A stretch of DNA of 64,000 nt, taken from Lutjanus erythropterus. Its lineage: Eukaryota > Chordata > Actinopteri > Lutjaniformes > Lutjanidae. Below the pieces are notes generated by a model. The model saw only the letters and a program-made list of their open reading frames with translations, was not told the DNA's origin and made no database searches. The stretch's first letter is position 1. Each line of letters opens with the position of its first letter. Shown piece by piece: positions 38,201 through 50,464 of this stretch. The translations under genes were made by a program, and so were the position numbers. The DNA is taken from assembly GCA_020091685.1 (NCBI GenBank), contig CM034599.1, forward strand, positions 3,689,641 through 3,753,640, written 5' to 3'.

Positions 38201-38869
38201 CAAGGTTTTCAGTTTTGTAATGGTTCTTGCTCTAATTTCATTATACATTAAGTTGGGCTCTGCCTCCCCCCCTTTCAGCCTGCGCCCCCCAGGGCCCACT
38301 TGGCTGCTAAGCATTTTCAGAAATATGGAAGGCTAATTACGGCAGCAAAAGACTAAACAAGGACTTGCTGTAAAACACATTAATGAAGCCCATAAATATT
38401 TGACAGTTATTTTAAAGGCAAACCAATCAGAGCGCAGTATTTGTTGCTACACAGTTTTTCTCCGAGACTTCCACGTGTGTTTCTCTGAGGGCCTGTTTTA
38501 CAGCTCTGAGTTAGTAAATGACAAGACTGTGATTACACTGAGCGCCCCCGACAGAAGAGGTCAGCCATCTAATATCTGAGTGATATAAACTCGTGGGACA
38601 ATTTACCTGCGAGTGGGTCTGAGCGGACCGTGTGAGTCCAGATGAAACGGGTCAATATCAATTTAACGTTTGAAAATGGATCAATTGATCCAGACCTTCA
38701 GTGCAATGACCCAACATTTTAATGCTTCAATGCATTCGATGCCATCCTCAGCCTAAGAATGAAATCAGAGAGGGGATCAATGCATGTTTGCTTCAGCTAT
38801 AAATATAGTTATTTTCTGCAGCTCTCCTCTGGCTCGTTAAAACTTCTATCTGAAGCGGTAGCATAAGAC

Positions 38870-39745
38870 TGACGTAACACCAGTTGGCTGATATTAGCCC
38901 ATTACAGCTATATCAGTTGATATCTGTACTGGCATGTCTGTTGCCTCATATGAGCTGATATGAAACCTTCTGATGATGTGGACTGCCGTTGTTCCTTCTA
39001 ACACAACATAATGTGAACTGGTTAAAAATCCAAAAATCCAGTAAGTGTTAAGCTCTACATGAGACCTCACAGACCTCTGAGACTGATGGGGGCCAGTTTG
39101 ACGACAGGGAACACAGTACTGAGGTGGTCTTCTTGCTGGGACTGAGTCTGCTAATAGGACCACTGGCTGCATGGCTAACTGAGCTAACTAGCTAATGACT
39201 GCTACAGTTAGCAGGGGTCAGTGGCAACGTGTAAAGCTATCTGTCCTCCATGAAACTCCGTAAATCACCTTGGTACTGTATTCTCTGTCATTAAACTGGC
39301 ATTATAACATTTACTGACATCGCTGGGGGAAACCCCGGGGTGCAGAATGTCAGGGGTGACATTCAACTGTATTATTCTATACATTATAACATAATATATA
39401 AAGCTAGCATTAATGTTTTTAAATTGAAGTTGCTGTCATTTAGGATGACAGGAGAAATGTGTCAACATTTAGAAAATACGATGCTGACTGAGGTCATCTA
39501 AATAAACATTTACAGCAGGATGACTGAGAGTTATAGTGCAGAGCTCCAAACTAACTTTCTCACCATCTTCACAAAATTCACAAGAGGTAACGCTCACATC
39601 GTTCCACAGCAGCCACACTGACGAGGCTGCCTGCAGATGTGCCAGCAGACACTTTGTTTATCGGTCGTGTGAGCACAGTCATCGGCCAATGCTGATTATC
39701 TCAAAATGCCAGATAATCAGCCGACTGATTAATTAGTGTATCACT
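38870..39745. repeat. Degenerate DNA element with inverted ATCGGC-type ends
   Basis: The left end has TAACACCAGTTGGCTGATAT, then TTAGCCCATTACAGC. The right end has CATCGGCCAATGCTGATTAT, AGATAATCAGCCGACTGATT and TTAGTGTATCAC. These are diverged inverted counterparts typical of a common fish repeat. The core holds the repeat block shared with 31740-32100. Confidence 0.5.
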
Positions 39746-40913
39746 CATCAAGACATCTCAAACAATGTCAGCTTTGCATTAAAAAATACACAACTGACTG
39801 AATGCCACTTAATAATTACAGTCAGAAATTAATGTATGTCATGGTTATGACAGTGTTATGTCAGTCTTATGCAAAACCTGTTCAAATCAAGTGCTCCCAC
39901 TTCATGATTGCTGCTGGAGTTTTGTAAATGTTCACCACATGTTAACTGTTTTTATGTGCCCTCATGTCATGTCTAATACATTCAGTAAAAATGACATCTT
40001 CACATTGAGCCCTTTCAGACAGAATAAGAGTTCATGTTAAATTTGCCAGATCTGACATTAAAGGCTCCCATTAAAACGCTGACATTTCACGGAGTGTGAT
40101 CCAACACTTCACGAGCAGGATGTGCGAATGTCAGCTCACTCTGAGTGCCTGAACACGTCCCAGACATCTGACATAAGATCAGGCAGGACTTCAAAACGGA
40201 CCAAAGAAATGGACAAAGACCCCGTTTCCTGTCATGTGACCACAGCGGCTAACAAAAACCATTCACTCTCCAACAAAGGCTGACCATATTAAATGCAGCA
40301 ACAGATTTTCTTCAGCAGACAAAAACCTTCTTGTGTGCAAAGAATAATGTAAGTGAGGAGAGTAAAGGTTGATGTTTGATTGACTTGGCTTATGAGGTTA
40401 AAACAGCTCCATATGTCTCTGCCAGGAAAAGGACGAGATGGTGTCATGCAGGCCTATAAAAATACCAAATAAAGGAGTGTGATGGATGACTATTCGACCA
40501 GATGTGTCCACAGGGGGAAACAATGTGCCGTGGGATGCGAAGGATCAATAATTTCAACACATAAGCTCACCATGGTTTAAGTTTGAGAACAGATGTGGCT
40601 GAAATACTGTATAACTGTTTTCTTCACAGCGCTGCAGACTGATGTCATGAGATTTCAGTTGTACATGTGGTCATTCACTCCGACACCGTGACTGGGAAAG
40701 TCATTCACTTACTGCGATTCAGAACTCAGAGAACAAGAGGCATCAGAGGATTCTGAAGGACCGGCTTTTTGTTTTTGATTCTGTTTGTGAAACACTTAAA
40801 ATGCAAATTATGTTACATGTTTTTACTTTTACTTATGTTATGATATTGCTGTCAAAAGGCTGGTACATTTGTAACCTCAATTCTCTGTTGAGGAATGATT
40901 TTAATTGAGCTGC

Positions 40914-41158
40914 AACTATGAATTATTCTCATTATGAATTAATCCATCGACGGTTTTATTGGACAATCAATTAATCATTGTGTCCATAAAATGCCAGTCA
41001 AAATTTCCCAGAGCGCTGACTGACTTAATTATTTATTTTACTCTCACTGACAAGTAATAAAAGCAGCAAATATTCTCATTTGAGAAGCAGAAACCAGTAA
41101 TGTCTTTATTGGTACTTTTGCTTAAAAAGTGATTAATCTGTCGACTACTCTGTTAAAT
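40914..41158. repeat. Teleost AATCGATTA-rich interspersed repeat, copy 3
   Basis: The left edge is TTGAGCTGCAACTATGAATT, then TCATTATGAATTAATCCATC. ATAAAATGCCAGTCAAAATT corresponds to the core phrase of other copies. The right edge is eroded (GATTAATCTGTCGACTACTC). Confidence 0.6.
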
Positions 41159-44100
41159 CTTTTTGATTTATAGTTAGCTTGTGTAAACTTTTCTTGTGCA
41201 TGTGGTGTAAACTGAGGATTAACTGCAAAAAATGTGCTTCATATTTCAAATAAATAAAATTTAAGTCAACCATTGACTTTATATCCTCAAAGTTATCTGA
41301 CTGTTTTTATTTTGCTTTGTATTTTTATCTAGATAGCTAGTATCTAGTGAGTCTAGTTTTTATCTAATATTATTACGACACATTTTTTTGTTTTATTGTT
41401 ATCACTTTAATCTTTGCTTTGTGTTTTTAATTTAATCGTATCTATAGTTTTAATTTCACTCCATTACAGTCTACACTCCTCTGTAAAGCACAAATGAAGT
41501 TTAATTGATTGATTGACTGCCCCCTACCTTTCAGTCTGTCCTCCACTAGTTGCCCTTTAATAAGTTTTACTTAGAAAGGCATCAAATGAATCTTGGTATG
41601 ATTTTGCTTACAAATAGGCCTTTTAACTAACATGAAACCAGCCCCATTGTAGTTTGTGCACCTAATTTTGAACCGTTCTGAACATTTCCACCAACAATAA
41701 AACTGGTTAGGGAACTTAAAAAGGTTGGTTCCCAGGTGGAACCAAAAAATAGCAGGTTTTGCTTGAGGAAGTGGTCGCTGTGCATTGAGCATCTTTGATT
41801 ATAACTGTTCAAATCAAAATTCAAAATGTGGGCTGATGGGCTAGATAGCAGCAAGTTTGCAAGAATTTTGCATGGAACTGGTCCAAGAACCAGAGCTCAT
41901 TTGGTGGAAAAGAGTCTACGTTGACCCCACACCTCGTTCCAGAAATCATTCTCACATGTGGTATCAGGTGTGGGCGTTCCCATGATTTTCCCTGACGTCT
42001 TTACCAAACCAAGAATAAGGGACTTCAACTTCACCCTTTCTGAACCAGGTGATAGCTGACAGACTCAGGGGACTCCTCATGTGACACTTTACCTGCGCCG
42101 TCTAACATTAGTGACAGCAAAGCAGGGGGAGATGGAGCTACAGCATGACAGTAGAGCTGAGCATCACCAGTGTGATGCCAGACGAGCGGTGCCCTCCCCA
42201 TGTAACGCTGCAGGGACAGCTTTACTTAAGAGAAGCAGGGCTATGTAATCAGACCCCCAGCCTGTGATTAATGTTGCTCATCTGTCTTCAGGCCCGTGCA
42301 GCTCAGTGCAACTTAGCACAGCTCACCCAAGATGCTGTTTACTGCACACCATTTTGCCTGCAGCCATGGAAATAAGTTGAATCCATTCCACCTAGAGAGC
42401 CATGAGATGTGGAAGAAGCTAACATGCAACAAACTGTGAAAAAAAACAGCCACAAAAACAAACTGCGTGATTCCTGACTGTACTTAATGTCTAAGCTTTG
42501 TGCCGTGTGTCTTTGATGAGTGGCCAGGAGGATGTTTTGTTCCATTTCTGCGGCTCACCTTTTAAATGACTTACTTTGGAAAGCAAAAACAAGTCTTACA
42601 GGCAATCCGGCTCGAGTTTAACTGCCCCTCAAGTGAAGCAAGGCTGAGCAAAGGATGGATTTATGAAGCGTGCCAAGCATCTTCCAGTGCTAACATCATC
42701 AAAAGCACCTCCCTACCTGTCGGCACACTGTATTAATGAGCTATTAGGTGTTTGTGGGTAAACAATTTACAGTGTTGGCTTATTTACCGCATGCTCAGGG
42801 AAAAGTGCATCTGGGTGGGGAGCCTCCTCTTGCTGGGGAGCCCATCCATCTGCTGCCACCACTGTGCTATTCATTCTAGCACTTGGACAGATTTACACAA
42901 ACCTTTTGTCGTTAGTCTGACATGTCTATTTATTATGGGATACACTCTTAAAACAAGAGAACAGCAGAGTGTTGCCCCCCCCCTCCGTCTCTGCGTCTAA
43001 TCTACACACTCTTTAAGTGGATTTTAAATCAGCACGAGCTAAAAAAAATTCTTAAGGAATGTCCCTGGAAAATAAATTTCTGTATTCTGAATCAATACCA
43101 ACTATTCTATTTTCACGGGTCCATATGTACAGTCGATGTGCAGAGTCAATAGTGCACTAACAGCAGGCTTGACAGCTGTAATGCTCAGTTCAGGAGGATT
43201 ATGGACAGCCCTGTGAAAACCGAACGAGTTAAGATCAATCACAGTCCGTGCTGCAGGTATTTTGAAGAGAGTAGCATAATTCTTCAAGTTACACCACAAC
43301 TGGACTCCTGTTTGTCTGTATGCATGGCTTCAACGTCAACAACACACACTGGAATCTCTCACCAGTCAGGTCAGGACTCATATTTTATATAGGTTGATAT
43401 ACAGCTGCACAGCTTTTTCAAAGCTCCTTCCTCAGGATGATGTGATGGAAGTCATATGTTTGACTAAATAAAAAATATGTTAAGCTTTAAAGCTGCAATA
43501 GGTGATGTTTTGGCAGCAGGAATGAACTGGAAACACAATAGCTATCACAACTGTTTTACTTAAAGGACAAAAGGATACGCAAATGAACGCTTGAGTCCAT
43601 CCACTACCGATAAATGATTATTAGGAGTCTGTTCATCGAGATAAACAGCGGGCGGCACTAATTTTCCAGTACCACTGCAGATGAAGAAGTATGACATCAT
43701 TTAAGGAGTGCCAGTCGGGCCTCAAACAGTGAATAACAATGTAGAAAACAGGATGTTTCTGTTAATTTCATGTATTAATGTGAGGAAGGTTCCCTCAGAT
43801 CTGTGTGGAGTGCTTATTATAGAACTATGGGAGTCATGAGGAGACTGTCGGAGCAGAAACAGCTGATCAGTCATGTGAGTCATAACTTATCCAGAAAAAG
43901 TTTCTCCATCTCACAGTCAGCATTTTCTCTTTTTAGGAAAAAGGGGAAAACCACCTCAAGCGAGTGTAAAAGCATTTTCGAAATTGTGGAAGTTTTTTCA
44001 GATTTTATCATTTTGATCACCCTTTTCTGCGAACGAGCATAAAAATATGTCAACGGAAGCACAGCTAGGTTTAGGTTAATATGGAAAACTTCCATCTGTT

Positions 44101-44244
44101 GCCTACTGACACATTCAGCACTTAAAGAGCAACCATTCATTTTGAGTCGTGTAGATAAAAATATAGATTATGGCTGCTTTACGTAATGTTTACAAAATGT
44201 CTGCACATATTATGAGTGTAGTCATAAAATACTTTATCTCTTAC

Positions 44245-44403
44245 CAAAGTCTTTGTGCGATGACATCCAGCCAATCTCCTTGAGGGAGACGATAGCCAAC
44301 AAACCGGAGCCCACGAAGGAGCCAATCCCAGAGAAGAAAAAGAAGAGCCCCATGATGGCGCTCTGCATGGACTTGGGGGCTGCAGAGTAGGCAAACTCCA
44401 AAC
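44245..44403 (-). CDS. SLC15A4: SLC15A4 coding exon with TM11
   Basis: Minus-strand acceptor TGTCGCAG ends at 44404 and donor TTTG/GTAAGA starts at 44244. The 159-nt exon is phase 1 at both ends. It encodes [20 protein letters not shown], part of the proton-oligopeptide transporter signature around the TM10-TM11 junction, then TM11 ([20 protein letters not shown]) and the luminal [15 protein letters not shown]. Joined to the next exon it reads KDFGNINDC, as in vertebrate SLC15A4. The longer minus-strand frame across this place is a different reading frame and is not the gene. Confidence 0.95.
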
Positions 44404-45932
44404 CTGCGACAAGGAGAGTACAGACACGTCTTTTGAACTGCTGTGGAATATACAGGGTGTAAAATAGTGAAAATAGTTCACATACTACTCACATACTATA
44501 CATATTATACCAAATAAATCTCTAAAGAGAGGATGAATTTCAGCATTATAAAGTGGTAATGGCCAATTTTGGCTTCACAGAATTTTCATGCGACTTTGAC
44601 GGTATCACACTGATCATATTGTGAAAAAAATCAACCTATATTACCTCCTTATTATCAGGTTATTACCTCATTAATGTCAACATTTTTAATATTTTTTAAT
44701 CCAAATACTGTACTGATATAAACATTTCACTGTTAGCAGGTTATCATATTGTTACCAATGTATTACTAAACTATTTTGCTTAATTGCTAACTTTAAAACC
44801 TTGTTAATACCAAACTATTGCCGACTATTACTTTGGTAATCACATGGTATTACTCATTTATTAGCCTTTATTATAAACTTATTACCCCACTATGTTATTA
44901 TTGAGCAGTAAGGTATAGTGCTACTGAGAAAGCTTGACATGCAACACCCAGTTGCATGTGAAGGTGTAATGTAGCATGCAATATCATGCTATTTAGTCAC
45001 ACGCTTCGCCTGACCACGCACTGTCGAGTTCATGTCTGTGACAGCAGACCAAACACGGAAACACTACACTACAGTATCTGACTTTTTCGTCTCTGTAACA
45101 TGATGAGTTTTGTTGTCAGTGGCTGTTTTTCTTTCAGTATACTGTATGTGAGACCAAAACGCTTCCTCTGCAGCAGCTCGACAGCTAATTTTCCACGGTG
45201 GCACTGGTCTGTGGAGCCATTGTTGGTGGGTATCTACTCTGCTTGGGCTCCAAAAACAGTTATTTCTGGAAATCACATCACTCAGTATTTACTGTGTCCT
45301 GAAAGAAATAAAAAAGGCTGAGAAAATGGGCAAAGGACCTGAGAGAAAGAGAGATGAGAAGAAGGGAGGGGGGACATCAAATATGTGTCTTTTTTGCCTA
45401 GAGATCTGTCTGCCTGCGAGCTGACATTGATAATTTCATGGCACCTCAAACATGTGATTTTTCAAATGAGGCCCTATAGCTACATCTGTCGGGAGAGATT
45501 AGGGAGCTGCGGTTAAATACGTTTGCCGTTTAAGATCTTCCTTGGAGGGGGACATTGCACAAATTAATGTGACAAACAGTTTCTTTACAGATACCTGCAC
45601 TAGTTGTGAGAAAAGAAGCTTCATAAGAAAAGGAATGAGATAAGAGTGCGGCAAACATAAGGTTATTACTGAGTGGGAAACATGAATGACCTTTCCAGAA
45701 GTTCACAACAATACGTTTGTTTATATCCTAAGCTAACCTTTTGATAGCAACAAACACTGGTCAATAGCTATGCAGATCACAGGGGACTGCAAAGGTTCGT
45801 GAGGAATCTCAGACACGAGGCTAAAGGGAACGGTACAGACTGTAACGTTCTGTTTAATAAAGCTCTTCTCTGTCAGAGACAAAAGCATAAAAAAAAAAGT
45901 GACGTTCATGGCTTTTACCACGCACAGCAAAC

Positions 45933-46135
45933 AGCTTGACCTTTCCCCACCACAAGGCAGGATTATTTGAGGAAAAAGAAAGGCAAGCAATTAAATATGT
46001 AGAATTTTTTTCCTCCCAAGGGCATCGTTGGAGGGGTGATTTTTCTTTCTTTGAAAGTGATACTACCCTTTAACATTTTAAAAGAGCAACACATAATTAA
46101 AAACACTGTAGGGAATCATTTTGTTAAAGTTTTTG
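45933..46135. repeat. Direct repeat, left copy
   Basis: It begins AGCTTGACCTTTC. Matching segments include AAAGAAAGGCA, TTTTTTTCCTCCCAAGG(G/A)CATC, GCAACACATAATTAAAAA and ACTGTAGGGAATCATTTTG. The right copy at 46923-47138 is in the same orientation about 990 bp away. Similarity stops abruptly on both sides. Confidence 0.82.
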
Positions 46136-46197
46136 TATTGGACTGTATTATATTGAGAGGTGTTTCTAACATTTGCACCACAGACTCTTTCATCAAG

Positions 46198-46640
46198 TGT
46201 TCTCAGTAGAACCTCTGGGTGGGTTCCAGATAAAACCCTTGGAAAACAAACAAGGCTCTTAGATGTATTCTAGATCAAACCCTTGCAATATAAAAAGGTT
46301 CTCAGTAGAACCATTTGTGTTAGTTGTGGATAAAAACCTTGCAATATAAAAAAGTTCTCGGCAGAAGCTCTTGGATGCGTTCTAGATCGAACCTTTAGAA
46401 TATAAAAAGGTTCTCAGTAGAACCGTTTGGCATTAGTTGTAGATAAAAACCTTGCGATATAAAAAGGTTCATGGTGGAACACCTTGGTGGGTTCTAGATA
46501 AAACCCTTGGAATACCAAAAGGTGCCTGGTAGAAGCCCTTGGGTGTGTTCCAGATAAAATACTTAGAATATAAAAAGGTTCTCAGTAGAACCCCTTAGTG
46601 GATTCTCGATAAAAACCCTTGGAATTAACTCTTTATGGTT
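46198..46640. repeat. Minisatellite, about 56-bp period, hairpin-forming unit
   Basis: About eight imperfect units carry GGTTCTCAGTAGAACC, then CTTGG-GGGTTCTAGATAAA and CCCTTGGAATATAAAAA. The hexamers GGTTCT and AGAACC are perfect reverse complements around CAGT, so each good unit can form a hairpin. Perfect 16-nt stems occur at 46297-46312, 46409-46424 and 46577-46592, spaced 112 and 168 nt, exact multiples of 56. One unit near 46253 is about 12 bp short. Confidence 0.88.
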
Positions 46641-46649
46641 CTATTAAGC

Positions 46650-46880
46650 ATTTTTATCTCTAAGAGTGTGCTCACATTGTTACAAGCCAAAGACAAATAT
46701 AGTTTACAGGATAAAGACGTCTTGACCTATATGCAGATAAGGGTGCAGCTTTCTGGTTATTTGGGACAGACAGTGATTATAACCAGTCTGTCAAAATTAG
46801 AAGATCTGCTAAACATAATAAGGGATAAAAAGATACAGACAGACAGAGTGACCTTCCGAGCACTGCGAGAGAGACCTGGC
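46650..46880 (+). pseudogene. LINE ORF2 fragment (L1/Tx1-like), copy 1
   Basis: The + strand frame reads LQAKDKYSLQDKDVLTYMQI, then RVQLSGYLGQ, which resembles the (F/Y)xxLQLR segment downstream of the reverse transcriptase in L1-type ORF2. Nearly the same nucleotides recur at 50465-50620, confirming an interspersed element. No reverse-transcriptase YADD motif is present. The fragment is antisense to SLC15A4. Confidence 0.6.
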
Positions 46881-46922
46881 GGTGACCTTAGATACAGATG
46901 TTTGGGGTTCTAAAGTCTCTAA

Positions 46923-47138
46923 AGCTTGACCTTTCTTGACCAAAAGTCAGACATATTTGAGAATAGAGGGAAAAAAAGAAAGGCATGGAATTTAGAAATG
47001 TATGTAGACTTTTTTTTCCTCCCAAGGACATCATTGGATTTTTCTTTCTTAGAAAATAATATTACCCTTTAACATTTTTCAGAAGTGCAACACATAATTA
47101 AAAATACTGTAGGGAATCATTTTGCAGAAAGTCTTTTT
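46923..47138. repeat. Direct repeat, right copy
   Basis: Partner of 45933-46135, with the same order of motifs and several small indels. Together the copies flank about 790 bp holding the minisatellite and a LINE fragment. Confidence 0.82.
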
Positions 47139-48739
47139 GCATATTCTCTTTGCCCTGAAAGCAGGCAAACTTGGGTGGCGTACGAGCAAAGAATTACCCA
47201 TCGTCCTACAAGGCTGGTGGATTGCAGCGAGGAAGTTTGATGGCACCGGAGGTTTTAAACAGATTTATTCAAACAGAAAGAAGACTAAGGGGAAATATTC
47301 TTCCTAACCAGACATATGTCACAATTCTGTCAGCCAATTTTCCTTGAGGTAAGCCCAGTGGGGAAGGTATGGAGGGAGAGAGGAGAGTAAGTTTATTTTA
47401 AGGATCCCTATAGCTTTGTTATGTCTGGATTTGACTTTCATAGGGACCCTGATGGGTTTTGTGTGAATTCCACTGTTTTACAGAAGCCTAATGGAGTTCT
47501 GTTCAAGGGTTTTATAATACCCAAGCTTATTAACATAACAGTATCCATGGATTTTAAACTTAAAGATGACAAATGTAAATGCTCATTCCTGCAAAAAAAA
47601 AAACCCTGCAGTGACTGGATCGGCCAGATAATCCTTCCTCTGTGGTGAGGAAAGAAAAGTCTTAAATATTAATGGTTCAATCTTCACCGTTGATGTAGAA
47701 ATAAAGCGAGCGCTATATGGAAGAGTCTACAACAACATGACCCCTAGTAATAGGGGAATGAGTCAATCATGGCTCGAGGCCTTAACAAACTCGGATCACT
47801 AAGATAATTGAGGCCTGGGGCCATGGTAATGACTGCAGAGAAAAAGACATGAAGGAAGAAAGAAAACTACACAGACGGAAAGACAGACACAAACAGATCA
47901 ACACAATACAGGGCAGATTTCTGGTATAGTGTGGGATAAAAATGGGCCACAGCCGCCACACATCGCACTGTCGATATCACATTCAGTGCATTTCTCTCAG
48001 ACACAAACTCCCCTCTTTTAATAAAAGGAGAATATTATTGCTGTTGTTTCCACTCTTGTCTCAGATTTTGCCGCCGCAATTTGATACAACATTAGAGCAA
48101 TTTCTCACTTTGTCACATTATTATATTACTGGGGCAATAAGGCCTTACTTCCCTTAGCTTTTAATGAAATGGCATTTCCTGTTTAGGTCAGGGCTCACGA
48201 AAAGAAAAGAAAAAATGAAATGAGAACTGGCTTGCTGAGCAGCTTTCAGCTGATATACCCTGAAAGTATCAAAAAGAAGTTTTGCAGCTGTCAGTTTCAG
48301 CATGAACTATTCTGACCTGCTCTGATTCAATGCTTTTCTTTTTAATCATTTCCCCCGAAAAAGAACAGGGAATCTTATTTCTCCAGGGGAAAGCAAACAC
48401 TGCTAAATTTCCAGCGAAGGATTACGGGTGGCCTCACTCACATTGATGAGCATGTGTCTTTGAATGATATTTACTGGAATGAATCATCTGAGCCGCAACA
48501 GTAATACAACTTTGAATTTAAATCAGACCTGGGGGCATATTCACAGACTTCCTGGTGTGAAAAGTTCGTCCAAGTCCTGCAGTTTTTAAAATAAAAATCT
48601 TTGTGATGTTTTCTAAGAAATTCTCCTCTAGAAGATTAAATCTATTCATGAAAGATCACAACCATTAAAGAGCACTTTCTGTATTTTTCAGCTGGGACCA
48701 TATTTTCCCATATTAAATCATTAATGGGGACAACAATAT

Positions 48740-49067
48740 TTTAAAGAGATTAACCAGTTATTAAATTAATCACCACCTATTTTGATAATTGATTAATCAT
48801 TTTGAGTTTCTCTTTTTTTAAATGTAAAAATTCTCTGATTTCAGCCTCTAAAATGTGAATACTTTCCGGTTTCTTTAGTTTTCTATGACAGTAAACTGAA
48901 TATCTTTGGGTTGGGAACAAAGCAAGACTTTTGAAGACGTCACCTTGGGCTTTGGGAAACGGCGATCAACATTTTTACAAAATTTCCTGACATTTTATGG
49001 ACCGAACAACCAAACAAATAATCAACTGATTAAACGATAATGAAATTAATTGTTAGTTGAAGTCCTA
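48740..49067. repeat. Teleost AATCGATTA-rich interspersed repeat, copy 4
   Basis: It reads AGAGATTAACCAGTTATTAA, TTTTGATAATTGATTAATC, AAAATTCTCTGATTTCAGCC, CAGTAAACTGAATATCTTTG, then GACATTTTATGGACCGAACA and a closing AATTAATTGTTAGTTGAAGT. It is the most complete copy of this family here and a close match to 17268-17545. Confidence 0.75.
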
Positions 49068-49075
49068 TTTGAAAT

Positions 49076-49215
49076 GGACCCGTGCAGCTCAGTTGGTAGA
49101 GCGTGCGCCCCACATACTGAGGCTGTCAGTCCCCTCTCTCTCTCTCTACCCTCTCTCCTGTCATATGTTCAGCTGTCTCTATCATATAACAGCAAAAAGT
49201 AATCCTTAAAAAAAG
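49076..49215 (+). repeat. tRNA-derived SINE fragment with internal deletion
   Basis: CCGTGCAGCTCAGTTGGTAG, then AGCGTGCGCCCCACATACTG, resembles the D-arm/box A half of a tRNA. The box B region expected about 30-40 nt downstream (GGTTCGAxTCC type) is absent; the sequence passes straight into a CT-rich tail (CCTCTCTCTCTCTCTACCCT) and ATAACAGCAAAAAG. It is a retroposon relic and cannot fold as a tRNA. Confidence 0.72.
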
Positions 49216-50464
49216 TTTTTAAAATCGCTCCACCATTGAGCTACACTGCTGCCGCTGTGTGCCAACGAGCTGCAACGTGATCCTTCTGGACAAGTACGAG
49301 GCGTCAAAGTATGTCCACTAAAGTGCTTCTTTTTACCACTGACAGACTCAGATTGTTATTTGAAGTGTTTGACATCAATCCTTACAGACACAGACCTTTC
49401 TGTTCAAGAGTAAGATCATTCTTCATTAACCAGAAGCAGATGATTTATCCCTCCATTCAAAGCAGCCAGACTCCAGGTTGAAAAATACCACGAATTACCC
49501 TTTAAGACTAAGGTTACAAAATGGCAGTTAGGGAAGAGACTTTCACAGAGTTAATTAACCCAAGTCACACTCATTCTAAGCGGCATCTAGTCATGCAAAT
49601 ACTTTTGGTTTCTTGTACCAAACTTGTGAGATATTAGTTTTTGTAACTTTGGCTCCCAAACTAATACTACAATGGAAATAAATCAAATCTTGAGTGACAG
49701 GTTTGTCAACCTGCAGAACTTTTAATACCTGCAGTTATTTGACTCTACTCTGAAAGAGGGAGCTGATGTGTAGGATGTCTAAGACTCCTCCTCTACACAC
49801 AGAAATTACTGTCAGAACCCACAAAGTGCTGGAGTATTAATTAATCATGCCAGCATTCTCTGTGTATTCCAGTGTAATACGTCCCTATGAACAGCTGTGT
49901 TGGCTGGAGAAGCATGTTAATCGAATAATTAAGAGTTGAACTTGCACTACAGTGTATGTCAGTACAATTTCCCAGTATTGTCTCTCTCTCACTTTGATTA
50001 AGATTTCAAATGGTGGTATAAACTCAGCTCTGCCATTATTCTGACTTTACAAAACATAATAATGTTCAGTTTTGATTGACACTGTCAGAGAGGTATTGAA
50101 TAATCTACATTTGTTTTCATTATTGAATTTGCTTTGCAGTGATGTTGAACTGGTCTGTATTATACGGAACGGTGTTTCTAATGTTTTGGCAGTTACCTAC
50201 ATGAGAGGGGCAGAATATTAAGAAAATCTTTCAATATAAATCTCCCTAGAAGGTTTGTAGCATTCACCGACTAAAAAGACAATGATAGAGAACTACCTGA
50301 TTAAGTTGTCCTGTGAAATTATTAAAATATTTAAATCCCTTTGTAGTTTTAAGTGAAATAAGTCACCAGATATCCTCAAATCCTCCTGTGGGAGAACTAC
50401 AGGTTTATGCACGGTAGCTAGCCTTTAGGAAATCTAAGGGTTTGAAAGACAACCCTCAGATTTA

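Larger units (their letters stand above)
28355..44244 (-). other. SLC15A4: SLC15A4 last intron (15.9 kb, phase 1)
   Basis: Donor GTAAGA at 44244-44239 and acceptor TTCCAG at 28360-28355. It holds repeat fragments at 28384-28560 and 33612-33720, a small MITE at 31390-31576, related blocks at 31740-32100 and 39050-39300, fold-back elements at 34539-35227 and 38870-39745, and microsatellites. The remainder (28900-31380, 32100-33600, 35230-38860, 39750-40900, 41160-44240) shows only short, domainless open frames. Confidence 0.85.

Noticed and set aside
44179..44481. 100-aa minus-strand frame as the coding frame
   Set aside because: It overlaps the SLC15A4 exon but in another frame. The frame giving [12 protein letters not shown] matches the family and splices in phase.
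46198..46640. Regularly spaced palindromic repeats resembling a CRISPR array
   Set aside because: The 56-bp units are similar throughout, with no unique spacers, and the host is a vertebrate intron. It is a minisatellite.
49076..49215. Possible tRNA gene
   Set aside because: Only the box A half is tRNA-like; no anticodon arm or box B, and a SINE-type CT-rich tail follows.
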